35,198 bases of DNA, from positions 1-35,198 of the forward strand of contig JAFAMB010000019.1 in assembly GCA_019233825.1 (NCBI GenBank), in the 5' to 3' direction. This DNA comes from Verrucomicrobiota bacterium (lineage in GTDB: Bacteria > Verrucomicrobiota > Verrucomicrobiia > Chthoniobacterales > JAFAMB01). Both the position numbers and the translations under genes were made by a program. This document shows, one piece after another, positions 33,302 to 35,198 of this stretch. The number at the start of each line of letters is the position of its first letter. Position 1 is the stretch's first letter. The notes under the pieces are model-generated. The model did no database searches. It saw only the letters and a list, made by a program, of their open reading frames with translations, and was not told the DNA's origin.

Positions 33302-34561
33302 CTAAACTTTCACCCGTTCGATGTGCGCTCCGAGTTCTCCGAGTTTATCATCGAGCATCTCGTAGCCGCGATCGATGTGGTAAACGCGATTGATCTCCGT
33401 CTTTCCCTCCGCCAGCAAGCCTGCCAGCACCAAGGCGGCCGAAGCGCGGAGGTCGCTGGCCATAACCGGCGCACCACTCAAACTATCCACTCCCCGAATT
33501 TTCGCCGTAGCCCCATCCAGTTCGATCGCAGCACCCATGCGTTTTAACTCAGAAATGTGCATGAAACGCTGGGGGAAGATGCTTTCGGTCACCGAGCTCT
33601 CACCGGGGGCAGTCGCCAGGAGGGCACACATTTGAGCTTGCATATCCGTCGGGAACCCTGGATACGGTTGAGTCTTCAGGTGCAGCGACTTGAGACTTCC
33701 GTTCGCATGAATAGTCAGTACACCGTTGGCACCGCCCACATAAAATCCGCAAGCCAGAAGGGCATCGGTTAGCGCAGCCAAGTGGTCAAATCTGACCCGA
33801 TTGATGGTGACTTTGCCACCTGCAATCGCACCGGCAATAAGAAAAGTTCCCGCTTCGATCCGATCCGGGATCACCTCGTGCTCTGCGCCGTGTAATTCTT
33901 TGACGCCCTCGATCACGATTTGCGAACTACCCGCTCCGGTGATTTGCGCACCCATTTTGTTAAGAAAATTTGCGAGATCGACAACCTCCGGCTCGCGTGC
34001 CGCGTCTTCAATGATCGTCGTGCCGTCGGCAAGAACCGCAGCCATCATGACGTTGTCCGTGCCCAGGACCGTCGTGCCGAATTTCCCTTTCAGCGAAATC
34101 GTCGCTCCATGAAGCGATGGAGCCAGTACTTTGACGTTACCTCCATGGACGCGCACCGCGGCGCCTAGCGCTTCAAAGCCCCGAAGATGCAGGTCAATCG
34201 GGCGGTCGCCAATCACGCAGCCACCCGGCAATGAAACCGTCGCTTCCTTTTCCCGGCCCAGGAGCGGTCCCAATACGCAAATCGAAGCGCGCATTTTACG
34301 AACAATTTCGTAAGGAGCAACGCTTTTGACCTCTTCGGCTTTCACAGTCACGACACCGCTGGCACGCTCCACCTCCGCTCCCAGGTGTGCGAGGATCTGG
34401 AGCATATAGTGCACGTCGCTTAGATCCGGCACACGCTGGATCACGCAGGGATCCTTAGTCAGAAGCGTAGCGGCCAGAATCGGCAAAGCCGAGTTCTTCG
34501 ACCCGCTAATTTTAACCGTTCCCGTCAAAGGGTGCCCACCATGAATGATGATTTTATCCAT
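33302..34561 (-). CDS. murA: UDP-N-acetylglucosamine 1-carboxyvinyltransferase
   Basis: 419 residues. It transfers enolpyruvate from PEP to UDP-GlcNAc, the first committed step of peptidoglycan synthesis, in the cytosol. K22-N23 (ISGSKNSALPILAA) and the loop cysteine C115 (SLPGGCVIGDRPIDLHLRG) are present, so the enzyme should be fosfomycin-sensitive at this residue. GTDNVMMAAVLADGTTIIED, RIEAGTFLIAGAIAGG, YPGFPTDMQAQ and RGYEMLDDKLGELGAHIERV are standard. The start overlaps the prmC stop by eight bases, so the two are coupled. Confidence 0.98.
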   Translation of the reverse strand: MDKIIIHGGHPLTGTVKISGSKNSALPILAATLLTKDPCVIQRVPDLSDVHYMLQILAHLGAEVERASGVVTVKAEEVKSVAPYEIVRKMRASICVLGPLLGREKEATVSLPGGCVIGDRPIDLHLRGFEALGAAVRVHGGNVKVLAPSLHGATISLKGKFGTTVLGTDNVMMAAVLADGTTIIEDAAREPEVVDLANFLNKMGAQITGAGSSQIVIEGVKELHGAEHEVIPDRIEAGTFLIAGAIAGGKVTINRVRFDHLAALTDALLACGFYVGGANGVLTIHANGSLKSLHLKTQPYPGFPTDMQAQMCALLATAPGESSVTESIFPQRFMHISELKRMGAAIELDGATAKIRGVDSLSGAPVMASDLRASAALVLAGLLAEGKTEINRVYHIDRGYEMLDDKLGELGAHIERVKV

Positions 34562-35198
34562 ACTTGGCGATAAGAACCCGTTCGACTCCTTGGTAGTCTT
34601 TCATAATTGAGAGGTCCCGACAGTTTTGGCGAGCCAAAAAATCAGATACCCCCTTCGCCTGACCTTGCCCAAGCTCAAGAGCAACGACACCGTTTGACGC
34701 TATTTTACCAGGGATCGATTCAATCAATCTTTTGACAATCGCCAATCCATCTTCGCCCCCGTCAAGGGCCAAGGCGGGATCGAATCGCACCTCGCGTTGC
34801 AACCCTGGAATATCCGCTGTGGGGATGTAAGGAAGGTTTGCCACGATCCAGTCAAACGATCCATCGATCTGCTCGAGCAGATCCGAACGGCGGAACACAA
34901 TTCGGTGCGACGCTCCAAGTCTCTCAGCGTTTTCCTGAGCCAACGCGAGCGCATCATTCGAGATATCACCAGCAACCACCTCAAGTTCCGGCTGTTCCAA
35001 CGCAAAGGTGATCGCCAGAATACCGCTACCCGTACCGACATCCACCAGGCGAGTTGCCTTGGACTCCCGAGTCGCGAGCTTCTTTAGCACCACCTCAACC
35101 AGGAGCTCGGTATCTGAGCGCGGGATTAAAGCTCGGCGATCCGTTTTGAAGGTGCGACCAAAAAAATCCCAGTGACCCAAAAGATGTTGCAGGGGCTC
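34554..35198 (-). CDS. prmC: release factor glutamine methyltransferase, 5' end outside window
   Basis: PrmC methylates the GGQ glutamine of release factors 1 and 2. The open frame runs to the window edge (EPLQHLLGHWDFFGRTF at the very end), so the N-terminal helical domain, about 70 residues, is missing from the view. Seen: LIPRSDTELLVEVV, VDVGTGSGILAITFALEQ (SAM site), and the substrate motif, which here reads NLPYIP rather than the usual NPPY. LQREVRFDPALALDGGEDGL and VALELGQGQAKGVSDFL close the family pattern. It is followed by murA on the same strand. Confidence 0.93.
   Translation of the reverse strand, partial: EPLQHLLGHWDFFGRTFKTDRRALIPRSDTELLVEVVLKKLATRESKATRLVDVGTGSGILAITFALEQPELEVVAGDISNDALALAQENAERLGASHRIVFRRSDLLEQIDGSFDWIVANLPYIPTADIPGLQREVRFDPALALDGGEDGLAIVKRLIESIPGKIASNGVVALELGQGQAKGVSDFLARQNCRDLSIMKDYQGVERVLIAKYG

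Overview
The window reads as a stretch of bacterial chromosome with moderately high G+C and mostly housekeeping genes. I see no phage, insertion sequence, CRISPR array or plasmid genes. The gene set (standalone ovothiol-type methyltransferase, CbiX/DR2241 pair, MglA-type GTPase, GuaB3-type IMP dehydrogenase, many short intergenic palindromes) would fit a soil Verrucomicrobiota (Spartobacteria/Chthoniobacterales-like) or a relative. That placement is inference from gene content, not from a marker-gene tree.

Layout. 1-29: the 5' part of a tRNA on the minus strand, cut by the window edge. 230-1259 (-): a 2-keto-3-deoxygluconate permease gene broken by a one-base frameshift. 1388-1661: a decayed gene end. 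1782-5720 (+): a candidate sigma-54 promoter, an ammonium transporter (amt), PII (glnB), a two-domain AsnC-like protein resembling siroheme decarboxylase, and rlmH. 5841-8519 (+): an M1-aminopeptidase-like protein whose catalytic residues are largely lost. 8623-11188 (-): aroC and gatB. 11434-13398 (+): an M29-like metallopeptidase and an OvoA-C-terminal-type methyltransferase. 13584-16644: a BsuPI-domain lipoprotein (-), then (+) an M23 peptidase, a DCC-family thiol oxidoreductase and an L,D-transpeptidase-like protein. 16911-21078 (+): an orphan protein, then a tightly overlapping run of a CbiX-like chelatase, a DR2241-type Fe-S protein, an amidohydrolase and a D,D-carboxypeptidase. 21498-25144 (+): an NtrC-type regulator, rpoN and a secreted protein of unknown function. 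25298-31021 (+): a Roadblock protein, an MglA-like GTPase, an ExbB/TolQ-ExbD/TolR-TonB-like trio, a membrane zinc ribbon and a GuaB3-type protein. 31092-33289 (+): fabF and a DMT-family transporter. 33302-35198 (-): murA and prmC, the latter cut by the window end.

How parts connect. amt-glnB is a classic nitrogen operon and has a good -24/-12 match upstream, while rpoN and a sigma-54-type activator lie about 20 kb away. That activator carries DAFPGA where the sigma-54-contacting GAFTGA loop should be. Two tetrapyrrole-linked loci occur (siroheme-decarboxylase-like; CbiX plus DR2241-type Fe-S protein). A Roadblock/MglA module lies directly before an ExbBD-TonB-like set; this is the best candidate for an undescribed system, by analogy with MglA acting on the AglRQS motor of Myxococcus.

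Intergenic spaces hold several families of short dispersed repeats, most of them palindromic and present in two or more copies inside this window alone.
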